The notes: generated by a model from the letters alone, not told the origin. A stretch of DNA of 64,000 nt from Epiperipatus broadwayi (GCA_028023455.1 JAQFVV010006335.1:688741-752740), one strand, 5' to 3'. Positions 35,571 through 49,561 are shown, counted from the first letter of the stretch. Numbers and translations: made by a program.

Positions 35571-36989
35571 TACGATTTGTTTAAAATGTTACTAAATTTA
35601 TTTTTTTGCATAACTAGAATTTTATTACATACAAACTGTAGAGATACTTTAATGCATTAATTATAAAAATAAGTCCTAAATATCAGTTCTTGTATAGTTA
35701 TGAAAGATAATGACATAATAGCTTTATAAACAATATTAAAAGGGATTATTTATTGATGAAATTAAATGATAGAGGCATCTAAATAGAGGTATGGAATTAG
35801 TTGTAAATAATGTTTTAAGTGACTTTCTGGGGACTAATTTATATATACACACTCAACACATGATACACAATGTATTGAAAGCATGCTCCGCATGAATAAA
35901 GTCAATTTTTAAAACAATATACGTCTATTTTTTCTTTATAAATGCCCGAATATTTGTTTGTCTAAAATTACAATTACAAAGAACAGAGATCATTTGTTGA
36001 ATTAATTAGGTATTAAATATATGCAATAAAATATATATTAATTGTATTTTCGAAAATAATTAATAATATCATAAGAATTCAGATTAATAAGATATTAAAT
36101 TGAAAATTAAATTAAACATGAAGAGTTGAAAATATTGCTGTGGGTCATACAATTTGCATATTGTCAGTTAATTCTATAGAAAATGCCTTACTACTATTAA
36201 TCCAAATAAACCATTTTTGATTTATTATTTTTTTCTGTCGTTATATTTTTTATTATCCAATAAAAAGTATGTGTGATTCTGATAGTTTTGCGTTTGTGTA
36301 ATGACAAATCTATTCATAAAATAAAAAGCTTAAATAAAAAAAATAAACATGATGTTGCATTAGTAGTATTTCAATTTAAAAACAATATACACTCCAATGC
36401 AATTTTTTTATATGTAATTTCTTTAATTTTATAACAGATTCGACCATCCTACAGTTAAAATCAGAACATTTGCATAACCCTCCTCTCTGATGAAGACTGC
36501 AGGACATTGAAACTGTTAGAAAATTCAAGGAATTATATATAGATTTGTAAAAAGTAGTATATATATATATATGAAGAATGATAAAAAGAAAATGAAAAAA
36601 TATCAATCATTAATATTGTTACTTTTAATTATTTTTGACTCTAGTATTTCGTTAACATATAGCATGCATGTGATATTTTATTAATCAGTAATTATTTCCT
36701 GTCTTGAATGTATTAAGAACATCACGATCTTGAAATCTATGTTTTCTGTTAGTCAAAATATACTGCTGACCTTCATTTAGATATTTCTATCTCCATATCC
36801 ACTTAGCATTTTTATCAAAATAAGAATTCATAATATAACTATTTGTATGAATTTATCAAGTCTTCTTTCATTTTGATCACCTAAACTCAGTTTATACACA
36901 TCACTTTCATTTTTTAGTTATTTACCAATTCTAACAAAGTCTTGTCATCACAATTATAAAGTGCTGGTCTGAACAAATGCATTCTGTAC
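35571..36989. other. AT-rich non-coding stretch with a hammerhead-like relic
   Basis: No gene. CTGATGA at 36487-36493 is followed 15 bases later by GAAAC (36509-36513), and a (TA)n run lies about 50 bp further on. This spacing resembles the 3' tails of PLEs, but stem II is weak. Confidence 0.35.
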
Positions 36990-39859
36990 TGAAGCAATCA
37001 ATGTCTAATCATCATCGATGCTTCATGTTTCATCATCTAGACTAACCTCCTAGGGGTATGCAATTCAGACCCTGCTATAAATATATGCTATTCACACACA
37101 CACTGTATGCCAAATCATTGGAGAAATTAGTAAAATTAATTTTTATTTACTAAAGTAAAACAGTACTGTGCATGATGTGTATATATATAAATGAAGCAAT
37201 AATGTGCATGATGTGTATATATATAAATGAAGCAATAATGTTATTAATGTTTATTGCTGACAACTAAACATTTACTTTATATAATTGTAATTTTTTTTTT
37301 GTTATATCTATATGTATTTTGATTTAAAGTATTTAATTAAACTGTTGGAATGTAACAACAAAGAAAAATGGGGAAGGCTTGAAAAACTGAATTTATCTTT
37401 ATCTCTAGTCAGATCATTGTCTATAATTAAAATTGTCAATCGCAATTAAGATCGAAAACAAATCATTTGTCAGTTGTTGTCGAATGATTTAAAATAGCTA
37501 AAAATGGTATTTCAAACCTTATCTGTTGAAAATATGTTGTTAATTAAATGTTGTTTTCAAAGGGATTATAGAGATAGGGTTGGTATATGAAATACGCATT
37601 CTGGGCAGTATTAAAATGTCTATAAAAGGAACCACAGAACAAAGGAGTTTTGGGAGTTACTTTCAGTTTTTAGTTGAGTTCAGAGGAGTTTTTAGTGAGT
37701 TGAGTTTAATTACTTGTGAAGCCAACACAAGTTTTGCGTGATGAAGTGTGAGTAGTGGAGCCATCCGCCTCTCTTTTTTCTCGGAGAACTGTCTACTGGC
37801 CATCAAAATTCCATCTGACTGGCTATATAAGATGACATAGAATTGCCAACCTGCCTGCCTGCTGCTATGCTGATATCTTAGGTAAAATCATGTAATTTTG
37901 AGCTGCTTTAATATGAACATTCATGGGTGATTTATAATTTGTAGCTAAATTAATTCATAGATCCATTTATGATGTTTTGCTAGTTTTGCTCGTAAACTCT
38001 CTCTCTCTCTATAATCTTTATTAATACTTATGTAATTCTAAATATATGTTGTTTTCATGCTTAAATTAGTTTATATAACTTTACTCGGCTCAATTAAATG
38101 TATACAACTTATTTTGTTTAATATATATATTATTTTCTCTAATATGTCGGTATCAATCAATCTCGTGACTTTAATTAAATTCATTAGTAAAATTATATTC
38201 ATTTATTTATTTAAAATAAAAATCATTTGCTAGGTTGGTTGTATACCTAAAAGTATTTTATTGTGGATGCTTATTTTATTTTGTTGTTTAATTGCCTTTA
38301 TAAAAGATTGCAACACCTAATATAAAATCCTACCTTTTCTTACCATCGCCCAGAGGGGTAAATTCTTTAATTAATACATATATGGAAATCAAATTCAATT
38401 ATAAATTTTATTAGCTTAGTAATATAAATAAAAGTTATTATTCATTATGATTTGTTAAATAACTCAGAATTGAAAGACAGATTATTGCGCAAGAGGTTAG
38501 ACAATTTTACAAACTTTAAATAATAGTATAAAATTACATAAACGTTGCTGGCATACCTTTTCTTTATTATGATATTTTATCTTTCCATTTCTTGATTGTT
38601 TTGTTATTGGGGACATTGAAAGCTTGAAGCTCCCGTCCTACTTTTCAAAATCGTTCGTAATTAAAGACACTACTCTCTGTGGAACGTAAAGTTTATGAGG
38701 ATTATGTGCTGCGGATGGCAGTACATAATGATCTGGGGTCTCAAACTTCAGTCTTTTCTTTGATATCACTCCACCAGAATGCACAGGCATATCCAATCTA
38801 AGTTTGTTTCAAATATTTTTTTAAAATGATAAAATATCCACAATCGCCATGAGGCCTTCTTTCGTTATTGTATGCTAGTATCATTACTCTGCTCTTTAAT
38901 TTGTTCACCATCCACCTAACCTTTAGTAAGTCGCAATGATATGTTAAAGATAATGATTCATTTCATAAAAATACATTTAGTTCATTGAGTTAAGATGCTT
39001 TCTTTTAAAAACCGGTATCGATTCCAATAGATGTAAATCTAATTTATATTAATGATTGCATAACTTACTCTTGTAAATAAAGCGCATTGTTTGTTTCTTA
39101 TTTCTAAAAGATGTCTTTACCAAACAACGTGAATAAAAGTATAAATAATGGTTCTCCTAAGAAATACATGATGGAAATCATATATTTTGCCCGTTATCAA
39201 ATAAATCATTTACTGTTAAAACTGTCACGATCTTTTATATTTAATTTCAGCATCCAAAATGCTCCATAGCAAAAGTTTTCTTTAATTAGCCTATTAACTC
39301 CGCATAAGTTATAAAACACTATAAAATTGTATCTGTAAAATTATATTTATTAAATTTGTGATAGAGGAGATTTTATACAACAAATTCCCAAGTCTTGTAG
39401 ATAAACAATATTGTCCCAAGTGTGAAACTATTTGGTAAAATAAACATACTTTTCCTAAATCTTTTGTAATATATATATATGTTTGTTTAATATTTAATAA
39501 ATATATCTATTTCATGTAAATGCTGGTTTGTTTTTGAATTATTATTTTCTAGTTAATATTTGGAACTATTTTCTTTAGCTAAGAGCTTAGCATTAATAAA
39601 TAACTATAATAATGTAATAACTGGGCTACTCCGCTCTCGATCATCATCATCAGTCTGATCTTATGCTCTACCATTTTGCTTTGCTTCTGGGCATGGATTT
39701 AAAATAATTTTATTTTGTCATCAGAATTGTTGTTCATTGGGTCAAAGATTTGAAGAATGGGCTGCTCCAGACCTGTGTATCTCGAGCATGATCGGATTCG
39801 AGGTACTTTTGCTTAGGATTTGAATCTTGTTAAGTGAGCATACTATTTTGACCGGTACA
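36990..39859 (+). repeat. 5' LTR (2.87 kb)
   Basis: Aligns base for base with 43197-46033 with a few differences per hundred. It has a private 37-bp tandem duplication (GTGCATGATGTGTATATATA twice) at about 37166-37240. Confidence 0.85.
37621..37628 (+). promoter_or_regulatory. LTR TATA box
   Basis: TATAAAAG, followed at the usual distance by an AG-rich leader. It is conserved in the other LTR at 43789-43796. It lies about 630 bp inside the LTR, which would make U3 short and the R/U5 part about 2.2 kb. Confidence 0.6.
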
Positions 39860-39879
39860 GTGGATTGTTTTTTCTGGGC

Positions 39880-39899
39880 TTGGCTTCCCAAGTGGGGCT
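39880..39899 (+). other. Primer binding site, tRNA-Lys-like
   Basis: TGGCTTCCCAAGTGGGGCT shares TGG.. CCCAA.GTGGGGC with the 3' end complement of tRNA-Lys. It lies 20 bp beyond the LTR end, further than usual. Confidence 0.6.
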
Positions 39900-40014
39900 T
39901 CGATATAAACACCCACATACCCTGAGTACTGAATTCTGTTTATATATATGTTTTAAAAAAAAAGTTTGTAAGAGATCATTGATGATAGATATGTATATTT
40001 GCTTCCTACATGAG

Positions 40015-40500
40015 TTTGTTTTCTGATTTTATATACATAAAATGTGAAAATTTTAGATAAAAACCAATGTCAATGTGTTGCAGCCATAAATGTAAATGGT
40101 TTTTGTTGTATCTCATTTTGCAACTATAGAAAATATTGTATTCTATGTTTACAGCTGCAAATGTAAAGAAATCTTGTTTGTAAAAATGAAAAGAATTTTG
40201 ATACCCATGTCTTACAACCATAAGTGATTTTTTTCTGTATCTGGTTTTATAAATATATAAAATGTGTTTCTTATGTTATATACGCAAAAATAAAAATGTT
40301 TTGCCAATACACAAAAATAATAATGTTTTGCAAATAAAACCCATGTATTTCACCCATAAGTGATGTTTTCTTTCTGTATCTGGTTTTACAAATATATAAA
40401 ATGTGTTTCTTATGTTATATATGCAAAAATGAAAATGTTTATAAATAAAACCCATGTACTTCAGCCATAAGTTATAAACATTGAAATTGTAACAAGGTAT
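40015..40500 (+). repeat. Degenerate tandem array, ~130-bp unit
   Basis: About four units, each with a form of CCCATGT(A/C)TT, CAGCCATAAGTGAT, TTCTGTATCTGGTTTT and AAATATATAAAATGTG. The last two are the most alike. It lies in the 5' leader of the LTR element. Confidence 0.65.
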
Positions 40501-41253
40501 ATGTCATATTTAGTGTATTTTCTTTAGATTATATATGTAATAGAGTTATAATATGTAACAAATACTTACTTATATTTACTAGTTGAGTAGCCCAGATGTA
40601 TTTGGAATTGTTTTTTGTTATATCCTGTAGGCTGGCGCCATATAAATGTGCCAACAGTAATATAATAAACTACATGTCAAAATATGTTCAAAGCAGGATG
40701 TTAAGGGTTGAGAGAGAGTTTAATTATTTTCCACTAATTTGCTATATATAAGTGTAATGAGCAAACATATATGTTATTGCTGAAACAAATCACTAATCCA
40801 TTTTTTTGTAAGAGTCTATTATAGGTGCAGAAAAACAACCAAAAAGTTAAGCAGCAAGGCAGTTGAATTCCAATAGATCATACACATACATGTTATGATA
40901 AAATATTTTTTCCTGTTATCAGCAGCAGTCAGCAGCAAAAAAAAAAAGGCAAAATGAAGACAGTTGAAGAGAGGAGGGAGAGAGGTGTATATCCTGAATA
41001 AAATAAAAGAAGAAAGAAACAAGCCTTATTTTTCAAATAATTAGAAGTGACAATACGTTTAAAGCAAAATAAAAGAAAAAAAGAAGCTAGCCTTATTTTC
41101 AAACAATTGTAAGGGACAATACATTAAACATAAAATAAAAGGTTTAAATCAAAATATTAAAATATATTTCACAGAGACATTTAAAATTGACTATCTTTCA
41201 AAAGAAAAACAAAAGTCAATTGTGAGGAAAATATAGGAGCAATGACACCATAG

Positions 41254-42901
41254 CAAAAAAAGCAGATCTTGCAACTCATGCAAGAAATGATGAAACAAAG
41301 TCAAGACCGAGCAGAACAAATTATAAAATATGAAAGAGACCAAGCAGAAAGAGATGCAGATTTGATGGAAATGATGGAGGAGCTTAGAAGAGATGTTGAT
41401 GAAGTTAAAAGACACTGAAATTTAAATATTGGTAAGATGAGTATTACCTTGGACATTCCAGTTGATGGTTTCAAAGATGTATCTGTTCCCAAGCAAAGTG
41501 AGACTATTGATGTAACCAAAGCCCACCAAGAGAGGAAGCCTCATGAAGCCAGGTCAGCAGAAATGATAAATTTCATCCAAGAAATGAGAGAAGACTGAAG
41601 ATACTGGAAAGAAAGGATGGCCATAATCCAAAATAAAAAAATAAAAGCCATAAAAGATCTGAAACAAGAAATAAGTCAGCTCAAAAGAAGCATGAAACCG
41701 GTAGTAAATGAAGAGACAGAAATCAAATTACCACAAGCCATAAGAGACCTAAAGTCAGACCAGGAACTAGATTACCAGAATGACAAAAGGAAAATAAATG
41801 CAGAATCACCAGAAATAGTCACCAACACAATTTTGGAAAACACAATAATGGAAGACATGAAAGTAGTGAATGAAATTGAAGATACTGCAAAGAAGCAGAA
41901 TGCTAACCAAATAGAAAATCTGATAAACTAAACAAGAGAACTGGAAAGATTTGAAAACGGTTCTACCTTCGGATCAAAGGATATTGATGCTGAAACCAAA
42001 GATAAGACAGTTTTCAAGAAAGCACTTTTAAAAGATAGTGGAGCAGAAGACACAGAACCTCAAACAACTAAAATAAGGTTGGAACCTCATGAGATTATGT
42101 TAGTGAATACAAATGCCAACTCTACTCAACAAAAATGTAAAGAAGTAGATTTGATAGAGATTACTCATAGTCAAAGTTTTAGTCTAGAAGATATAGCTAA
42201 GGATGAAAAAAGTACTGAGGAAATAATGATTTCAAATCTACTGCAAGCCAGTCCATCTCAAAGTGATTATACCAGTTTACCACTTTCTAATGGAGTGGCT
42301 GTATTGATGATGAAAAATATCAATAGAAGAATACATACTGTTTTGGATGAATCTTCTGAAATCATAATTGATAATACTAAGTTATATTTTCATAATAATT
42401 ATAAAGATGTTCTGTGGAAAAGTGATGATAAAGGATTAATGAAGACATCAAAGTTAAAGTTTAGAAATGATGCTGAATGGCCTCCTGATATGAAAATGAA
42501 GAAAGTGGACAGATCTTTAGTTGTGTACAATACTGCCCATTTTAATAAAACCCATAATTATTTATTTATGAAATATGATCAGAACAAAATTGATAAGGAG
42601 CTGAACTTATTAAGCAGAAATGATAAACTTTGTTTTAAAACATGGACATATGTTAAAAAAAAATAGTTTTATAAAAGATGGAGAAAAACTTCTCAACTCC
42701 CAAAGTAAATATGTTATAATGGATGCCATTAGATCGCAGAAAGTTAGAGAAATTCTTTTAAAGCCAGATACTTTTAATAATGAACAATATAATAATCTAC
42801 CAAAGCACATTATTGTGACTGCTTTCAATATTTTAATAAGAGATCTAGAAAGACATATCTATAACCCTCATATACACCTAGATCCAGGAAAATATTATTA
42901 A
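41254..42901 (+). pseudogene. Charged coiled-coil protein of the 36990 LTR element, broken frame
   Basis: One frame runs from about 41254 to 42666 with three in-frame stops (TGA 41416, TGA 41596, TAA 41929). It then shifts in an A run near 42656 and ends at TAA 42901, about 545 codons in all. The N-terminal ~60 residues (ILQLMQEMMKQSQDRAEQII and on) and the stretch near 41640-41710 are Lys/Glu/Gln-rich heptad-like coiled coil. The middle is acidic (Glu, Asp, Thr). The C-terminal ~130 residues are more globular, with aromatic residues (EWPPDMKMKKVDRSLVVYN; YNPHIHLDPGKYY). No zinc knuckle or catalytic motif of Gag-Pol is seen. It could be a divergent Gag or a cargo ORF. The 51792 element encodes an analogous protein. 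Confidence 0.6.
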
Positions 42902-43183
42902 AAAAAAACTAAGAAGCAGCAGGTCATGTATAGACAACGTTAAAGAAAATGGAAAATAAAAGTGGACATTCTCATGTTTTGAATCCCTGCACAAAATCTA
43001 AAGTAATAAAAGTTGCAACAAGGAAGAAATGAATGAAAGATTTTGTCATTTCTGTACTAGAAACACAATTCAAATAACAGGCAGTTTTTTTTTATGCTCA
43101 TTTATTAGGGTTGTTTTTCTCACTAAAATGATAGTAGACTCCAACTAAGGTATTTTTTTATTACTTTTTTTTTTGAACACTTT

Positions 43184-43196
43184 AAGTGGGAAAGAA
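43184..43196 (+). other. Polypurine tract
   Basis: AAGTGGGAAAGAA directly precedes TGAAGCA of the right LTR, the expected plus-strand priming site. Confidence 0.6.
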
Positions 43197-46033
43197 TGAA
43201 GCAATCAATGTCTAATCATCATCGATGCTTCATGTTTCACCATCTAGACTAACCTCCTAGGGGTACACAATTCAGACCCTGCTATAAATATATGTTATTC
43301 ACACACACACTGTTTGCCGAATCATTGGAGAAATGAGTAAAATTATTTTTTTTAAAGTAAAGTAAAACAGTAGTGTGCATGATGCGTATATATATGAATG
43401 AAGCAATAATGTTATTAATGTTTATTGCTGACAACTAAACATTTTCTTTATATAATTGTAATTTTCTTTGTTATATCTATATGTATTTTGATTTAAAGTA
43501 TTTAATTAAACTATTCGAATGTAACAACAAAGAAAAATGGGGAAGGCTTGAATTACTGAAATTATCTTTATCTCTAGTCAGATCATTGTCTATAATTAAA
43601 ATTGTCAATCGCAATTAAAATCGAAAACAAATCATTTGTCAGTTGTTGTCGAATGATTTAAAATAGCTAAAAATGGTATTTCGAGCCTTATCTGTTGAAA
43701 ATATGTTGTTAATTAAATGTTGTTTTTAAAGGAATTATAGAGATAGGGTTGGTATATGAAATTGCATTCCGGGCAGTATTAAAATGCCTATAAAAGGAAC
43801 CACAGAACAAAGAAGTTTTGGGAGTTACTTTCAGTTTTAGTTCAGAGGAGTTTTTAGTGAGTTGAGTTTAATTACTTAAGAAGCCAACACAAGTTCTGCA
43901 TGATGAAGCGTGAGTAGTGGAGCTATCCGCCTCTCTTTTTCTCTCTGAGAACTGTCTACTGGCCATTAAAATTCCATCTGACCAGCCATATGAGATGATG
44001 TAGAATTGGCAACCTGCCTGCCTGCTGCTATGCTGATATCTTAGGTAAAATCATGTAATTTCAAGCTGCTTTAATATGAACATTCATGGGTGATTTATAA
44101 TTTGTAGCTAAATTAATTCATAGATCCATTTATGATGTTTTGCTAGTTTTGCTCGTAAACTCTCTCTCTATAATCATTATTAATACTTATGTAATTCTAA
44201 ATATATGTTGTTTTCAGCTTAAATTATGTTTATATAACTTCATGCAGCTCAATTAAATGTATACAACTTATTTTGTTTAATATATATATTATTTTCTCTA
44301 ATATGTCGATATCAATCAATCTCGCAACTTTAATTAAATTCATTGGTAAAATCATATTCATTGGTTTATTTAAAATAGAATTCATTTGCTAGGTTGGTTG
44401 TATACCTAAAAGTATTTTATTGTGGATGCTTATTTTATTTTGTTGTTTAATTGTCTTTATAAAAGATTGCGACACCTAATATAAAATCCTACCTTTTCTT
44501 ACCATCGTCCGGAGGGCTAAATTCTTTAATTAATACATATATGGGAATCGAATTCAAATATAAATTTTATTAGCTTAGTAATATAAATAAAAGTTATTAT
44601 TCATTATGATTTGTTAAATGATTCAGAATTGAAAAACGGATTATTGCATAAGAGGTTAGCCAATTTTCCAAACTTTAAATAATAATATAAAATCATATAA
44701 ACATTGCTGGCATACCTTTTCTTTATTCTGATATTTTATCTTTCCATTTCTTGATTGTTTTGTTATTGGGGACATTGAAAGCTTGAAGCTCCCGTCCTAC
44801 TTTTCAAAATCGATCGTAATTAGAGACACTACTCTCTGTGGAACGTAAAGTTTATGAGGATTATGTGCTGCGGATGGCAGTACATAATGATCTGGGGTCT
44901 CAAACTTAGCCTCTCTTTTAATATCGCTCTGCCAGAATGCACAGGAAAATCCAATCTAAGTTTGTTTCAAATATTCTTTTAAAATGATAAAATATCCACA
45001 ATCGCCATGAGGCCTTCTTTCGTTATTGTATGCTAGTACCGTTGCTCTGTTCTTTAATTTGTTCACTGTCCACCTAACCTTTAGTAAGTCGCAATGATAT
45101 GTTAAAGATAATGATTCATTTCATAAAAATACATTTAGTTCTTTGAGTTAAGATGCTTTCGTTTAAAAACCGTTATCATTTCCTATAGACGTAAATCTAA
45201 TTTATATTAATGATTGCATAACTTTCTCTCGTAAATAAAGCGCATTGTTTGTTTCTTATTTCTAAAAGACATCTTTGCCAAACAATGTGAATAAAAGTAT
45301 AAATAATGGTTCTCCTAAGAAATGCATGATTGAAATTATATATTTTGCCCGTTATCAAATAAATCATTTACTGTTAAAACTGTCACAATCTTTTATATTT
45401 AATTTCGGCATCCAAAATGCTCCGTACTAAAAGTTTTCTTTAATTAGCCTATTAACTCCACATAAGTGATAAAACATTATCAAATTGTATCTGTAAAATT
45501 ATATTTATTAAATGAGTGATAGAGGAGATTTTATACAACAAATTCCCAAGTCTTGTAGATAAACAATATTGTCCCAAGTGTGAAACTATTTGGTAAAATA
45601 TACATACTTTTCCTAAATCTTTTGTAATATATATATATGTTTGTTTAATATTTAATAAATATATCTATTTCATGTAAATCCTGGTTTGTTTTTGAATTAT
45701 TATTTTCTAGTTAATATTTGGAACTATTTTCTTTAGCTAAGAGCTTAGCATTAATAAATAACTATAATAATGTAATAACTGGGCTACTCCGACCTCGATC
45801 ATCATCATCAGACTGATCTTATGCTCTATTGCTTTGCTTCTGGGCATGGATTTAAAATAACTTTACTGTGTCATCAGAATTGTTGTTCATTGGGTCAGAG
45901 ATTTGAAGAATGGGCAAACAGGTTAGAATTCAGGACTGCTCCAGACCTGTGTATCTCGAGCATGATCGGATTCGAGGTACTTTTGCTTAGGATTTGAATC
46001 TTGTTAAGTGAGCATACTATTTTGACTGGTACA
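43197..46033 (+). repeat. 3' LTR (2.84 kb)
   Basis: Partner of 36990-39859. Near its end it contains a 21-bp extra segment (AAACAGGTTAGAATTCAGGA) absent from the other LTR. It would supply the polyadenylation site. Confidence 0.85.
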
Positions 46034-46109
46034 GTATATCCTTTTATAAGTTCTTCTACCTTTTCCATCACAAAAAGAATTTGTGGTGACAAAAATATGA
46101 ATTGTTTGC

Positions 46110-48230
46110 ATTTGATATTGTAACGATATATAAATATGTCGTTACATTAATTTAAAATAAAAACTTAAAAGTTCGCAAATAAAAGAAAAAAAAACTAAAC
46201 GCTAAAATTAAAAATGTTTGTTATACGTATATACATTCGCACAGATGCTAAACTTTAAAAATATTTTTTTAATAAATAAAAAAAGGTATTTGAATGTATT
46301 TTATAAAAAAAAAAGATTTTTAAAAATATTTTAATAAAAAAATAACGTAAGTTAAAATAAAAACAGGTATTAATTAATTCCTGTAATCTATAAATGGAAA
46401 TGATTGTTTATTAATTATCTAAAAGCTGTTTAATTAAAAAGTCAGATGGAAAGTTAGATAAGAGAAGAAAGGGATTTTAGCTTGACCAATGGAAGCACTA
46501 AGCCTTGGCTCGGACCCTAACGAAAGTGATGGATTGGTGACGTTTTGTTCATTGAATCCTGATGGATAATATAAAAAGGGAAATACAGTTTTTTCGGACA
46601 GTTCCAGCATTTTGTGTTTGAGATGTGGCATGACACACATACCACACTCTCTATATAAAAAAAAATGAACAGACTGTGATACCTTGAACCAGCTATTGCC
46701 ATCTCCAGAACATTACCTTCCAACGGAGGCGTCGTCGGGGGAATTAAAAGCATAAACCTGGACTCTTATACCATGGGCTATATGAAATGGACAATTGTGA
46801 AAATCAATTAAGAACTTTCGTCAAGTTTTACAAATTGATAAACAAGCCAACTTAAATGTTAAAAAAACGGACTCTTATCTGACTTTTGTAAGTTTTTAAA
46901 TCAAATTAATAATGTTTAATTTTATATGTTTCCCGATTGACAAACATCATTTCCATTTTTTTTTCTTATTGTAAAGATTAATTAAATGTATGAAATTTAA
47001 GTTGTTTATAGACGCTTGCATGGATTCGTTTGCGGTTAATTATATTTTGGTTTTCATATTTGATCAAAATATATAGACATTCGATAAATAATGATACCTT
47101 ACGGTGAGTATCTAAAATGTATTTATTCGGATGTCTTTTAAGTTATTGGTGACAACGCAAGTATCTTATGGTGAATACTATTGGGTTACTTATAAGTTTC
47201 CCTCTGCGATTATCGGTATCAATAATTTTGTATTTTGATTGTTTATGTTTATTTTGAAATGTTTTTGACCGTGGAATCTATGTAATCGATCTATACCCAA
47301 CATTTTTAAACAATCTGTGCGAACGTATTTAAATGTTAAAATTAAGTCGGGCGTGAATGGCTATATAGTTTTGTAAAGTTGTATTAAGGGAGGGTAATCT
47401 TAGGTTATTCATTTTGTAGTTGAATTGGTTCAATGGATTGGATATATTTGTGTAATTAGTAGATTTAGTATGAGGTCCGCTACGGGCAGGATTATAGATA
47501 TACGCCACACACCCTCTGTTTGCCTATGGATGGGTTTGTAAGTCGGCAGAAGACCACAGTCCATTCCTATGGAGTTTTTTGTTTATTGATCTACTTGTCA
47601 ACAGATGTCACATTCCTGTTGGTGGAGAGTTAATGGCTTCTCTATTTCTACTTATTGTTCAGATGTACATTCCTGACAATATAGTATTTTGTGTTGTCGT
47701 ATCATGCTACATTGAATACATGAATATATCAGATGGATTGGCACCAGTTGATTGCGAAGTTTGTTGCCTAAGGTTAAATCAGGGAAGAATATTTTCCTTT
47801 CAAATGCAGACCTATGTAGTCCATTCATACTCGACCCTCTAAATAAATAGTAAACTCATTATTTGCAATCTATTTAAATATAAATTTACAAGATCAATAT
47901 AAAAATATAAACATTAAATTTATTCCTCAAAATTTAAATATTATTTTATATGTGCGTAAATAAATATTTTTATATGTTAATTTCTGGCAGTGGCATTTAT
48001 TCTTTTATATTTAAGATATAAAATTTATATTTTATTATCTCTGCTACTCCACTGAGCTAGTGACTTGGGCTAACGATCTGAATATTTAAATAAAGTGGAA
48101 TCTTAACAGCGCGGATCTGCCTACTCTATAAATTTTTCTAGGCTCAAATGCCTAGATGGCGCCCTTGTAGCGCAGATATTGTTTTTGCGGTTAGATTCGA
48201 TCTTCACTTTCATTTCGATCGTTATAATAT
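46110..48230 (+). repeat. ~2.1-kb interspersed repeat with TATA box, copy 1
   Basis: Its two ends (about 46110-46450 and 47985-48200) match, inverted, the sequence at 62105-62900. It starts at a small palindrome (TGTAACGA ... TCGTTACA) and contains ATATAAAAAGGG at about 46569, with CAGTTTTTTCGGACAG downstream. That layout resembles the TATA and leader of the 36990 LTR, so a solo long LTR of another family is one possibility. Short open frames inside are not convincing. The superfamily is unknown. Confidence 0.55.
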
Positions 48231-49469
48231 ATTTCATTAAATTGAATAAATTGACCTTATTACTGTGACAGATACACCAACAATCTTCTCACTGTTGTTG
48301 TTCTACTTTTTTATATGCTTCACATCTTAAGCCATTTGTCTTTTCATCATCCTTCTAACTTTACAAAGTCCTCTAATATTTTATTTAACATGAAATAATG
48401 TTTCTTTCTATTCATGCATTGTTATTTCATGTGAAAGTGAGCATCATTTATTTGTGCTGCAACAGAATATCCTGAGTGAGAGAAAAAGTATAGACCAACA
48501 TTTTCCTCCAGAATAAAGAAATCAACCAATGAAAAATAATCCTAATTTAGTATTGCCCATGAATTGTAGCATCATTTATAACCGAATAAAAATAATAAAA
48601 TGAGCTAAAATAAATATCAGTCAGTGAATAACAATCTAACACTTAACTCAATAAAACAAAGATAATAATCTTTATTATAGTCTCATAAATTCCAATAACA
48701 TTTAGAATGTATAGAAAACAAATAAAACATTACTTCAGTCTATCTTTTAGGATAGCATTATTTGCAATAATTTAAAAATAAAGCAATAAAACTAAATATC
48801 ACTATCTTATAAATAACTACAGTATATGCCTAGTATATAAATTCCTTATAATAGAATAAAAATAATGACAAGGAATTACACAGATAAACTTTAATATATA
48901 AATAAAACACATTATAATAATACAAACTTGTATTAAAAGTCAATTATATTTCAACAAAATTTTTCATAGTTTGATGAAATAATAATTTTACTATGCCTTT
49001 AAAGTTTAAAATATTGATTTATAGAAGTAAGAAATAATAATCTTAGTATGCCTTACAAGTTTACAATATCAATGATATCTATCATAATATATAATTCAAT
49101 CGTTGATTTCTAATTACAACTAAATAAAATAAAAGTACTGTTTACTGAAGCTTGATAGTCCACTAATATCAATATACCCTTATTAACTAAGCCAATTATA
49201 ATAATATTAAATACTGAACAATAATAATACAAAATCAATTAAACTAACATATTTTTTTTTCCATTTTCAGCAAGTTAATATTACCAAATCAAATCATCCT
49301 AATAAATAATTGTAAGATTTTCAATATCCAATATAACAATAAATAAAATAAATGATAGATCTCTATTGATTTTATTCAAACAATTGATTAATGACATCCA
49401 ATTATTCTTCATTTTATTAAAATAAAGTTATTAAAACTTTAGATTATAACTATCAAAGCATATGGAAAA
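48231..49469. other. AT-rich non-coding stretch
   Basis: Unique AT-rich DNA with no gene recognised. Confidence 0.5.
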
Positions 49470-49561
49470 TTGTTATATATATATATATATATGGAAAATT
49501 GTTATATATATATATATATATCAAAATACAGTACAATTTATATAAATTATATTCTTTTAGA

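Larger units (their letters stand above)
36990..46033 (+). mobile_element. LTR retrotransposon with 2.85-kb LTRs and no visible pol
   Basis: Two long direct repeats (36990-39859 and 43197-46033) flank 3.3 kb of internal DNA. The LTRs start TGAAGCA and end GGTACA. About 20 bp after the left LTR lies TGGCTTCCCAAGTGGGGCT, close to the tRNA-Lys primer site TGGCGCCCAACGTGGGGC. Before the right LTR is AGTGGGAAAGAA, a polypurine tract. The internal region holds one long broken reading frame for a charged protein and a degenerate tandem array, with no protease, RT, RNase H or integrase motif. The bordering four bases are GTAC and GTAT, an imperfect duplication at best. The element is therefore non-autonomous, with unusually long LTRs. 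Confidence 0.85.

Noticed and set aside
42610-42828. Opposite-strand and overlapping frames in the two LTR-element ORFs
   Set aside because: They are antisense shadows of the charged coiled-coil frames, as are those at 53545-54049, 54085-54339 and 41191-41519.
47579-47842. 87-residue frame in the 46110 repeat
   Set aside because: Open and of mixed composition but with no recognised motif. It is absent from the deleted second copy, and no splice or ORF context supports it.
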